The notes below the pieces were generated by a model. The model had not been told where the DNA came from, ran no database searches, and worked only from the letters and a program-made list of their open reading frames with translations. Made by a program: the position numbers and the translations under genes. Positions 20,809 through 21,390 of a stretch of 21,390 nucleotides of DNA are shown one piece after another (positions within the stretch are counted from its first letter, which is position 1; each line of letters begins with the position of its first letter). This DNA comes from Plakobranchus ocellatus (lineage: Eukaryota; Mollusca; Gastropoda; Plakobranchidae). The stretch spans positions 435,538 to 456,927 of the forward strand of contig BLXT01006566.1 of NCBI GenBank assembly GCA_019648995.1, in the 5' to 3' direction.

Positions 20809-21108
20809 GTAATTTTGTTACCTCATTAAAATGGGAATTTTTCTTTCAGCTTTTCAGTATTCCTCAAAAATTCAATTTGACATATGATTACTTAATAATG
20901 ATTGACAGAAAATCAATATTAGACTGACGTGAAGTCATTTCTGAAACTCTCCATTATTTTTTACAATGCAACGTATGGGATGATTTTGTTATCCCCCAAG
21001 TACGGATGGGTATATAGCGATTTTTTTTTACTATATACTGAATGGGGTCACGCAGTTACCCCACATGTACGGATACGACAATACAACACCTGGTATGAAT
21101 AGGGTTAA
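20786..21108. mobile_element. piggyBac-like MITE flanked by TTAA
   Basis: TTAA stands at both ends (20786-20789 and 21105-21108), with terminal CCC/GGG directly inside, as in piggyBac elements, which target TTAA and leave it duplicated. A 13-base inverted repeat, ACATGTGGGGTAA, lies 10 bases inside the left end and 36 bases inside the right end. Such asymmetry resembles the unequal spacer layout of piggyBac ends. Inside are further echoes of the same words (GTACGGAT twice, GGGATGATTTTGTTATCC). There is no room for a transposase, so it is non-autonomous. It interrupts or abuts the last MEI1-like exon. Confidence 0.75.
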
Positions 21109-21390
21109 AAAAGAATTTGTTTAGGACCAATGTCCAATTAAGCCTTCTATAAAATGTATTTCTTGATAGGGATGTTCTGTATAATCATTCAGTATAAATC
21201 CTATGATGGAGAATCATAAAAACAAAGGTAGTTTAACTTTGTTTTAACAAAGACTGTGAGCTTTTATATGTATGTGCAAATTTGATAGGTGGGGTTGTTT
21301 ACTATATCTTTACTAAATTAAAAGTTGTATTGTGTTGGATTTTTTTTTTTTTTTTTTTTGGTATAAACTTTAAATAGCAAAAAATGCCCA
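21109..21390. other. sequence right of the MITE, no exon recognised
   Basis: AT-rich, with a 20-odd base T-run at 21340-21359. The frame from exon 8 would stay open across the empty-site junction to a stop near 21150, but no strong donor was seen. Confidence 0.45.

Overview
This window looks like an animal nuclear genome. It is AT-rich, has no dense coding, and has short exons bounded by GT-AG introns whose reading phases join correctly. Introns are full of transposable-element remnants and simple repeats. The RTE-type LINE, the Tigger/pogo relic and the frequent TAGATCTAG/TAGGCCTA words fit a lophotrochozoan invertebrate, most likely a gastropod mollusc. That taxonomic guess rests on general impression only.

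The one real host gene is on the + strand and runs off both ends: eight internal exons (577-650, 890-995, 1304-1516, 4103-4318, 4969-5014, 8464-8534, 12827-12926 and 20644 to about 20808). Joined, they give about 330 residues of an alpha-helical, leucine-rich protein. Its second half resembles vertebrate MEI1 (meiosis inhibitor protein 1), a factor needed for programmed meiotic double-strand breaks. The key match is a Phe-rich stretch followed by KCHAVYG, an exon rich in Leu ending in LLDR, and then QPQNMPLF.

Intron content, left to right: a diverged inverted-repeat element (2001-2368); repeat family copy A (5081-7520) with internal GA tracts and a triplicated ~155-165 bp block; a Tigger/pogo DNA-transposon relic (9140-10539) with a readable N-terminal transposase on the minus strand; a ~1.7 kb element with inverted ends and repeated TTGGACGTGATG words (10571-12306); an A/C-rich strand-skewed tract (13380-13680); a 5'-truncated RTE-type LINE on the minus strand (14476-16205) directly abutting repeat copy B (16207-17972); a GAT-rich microsatellite (18151-18350); a 91-bp near-perfect hairpin (18527-18617); and a fresh 56-bp x 3 tandem repeat (20060-20216).

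The most striking feature is at the right end. A ~320-bp piggyBac-like MITE, flanked by TTAA and with asymmetric internal inverted repeats, sits inside or at the very edge of the last visible MEI1-like exon. It offers a ready splice donor, so it may have changed the protein. Nothing here resembles a bacterial operon, CRISPR array, tRNA or rRNA gene. Family assignments are from recalled family features; no search was run.
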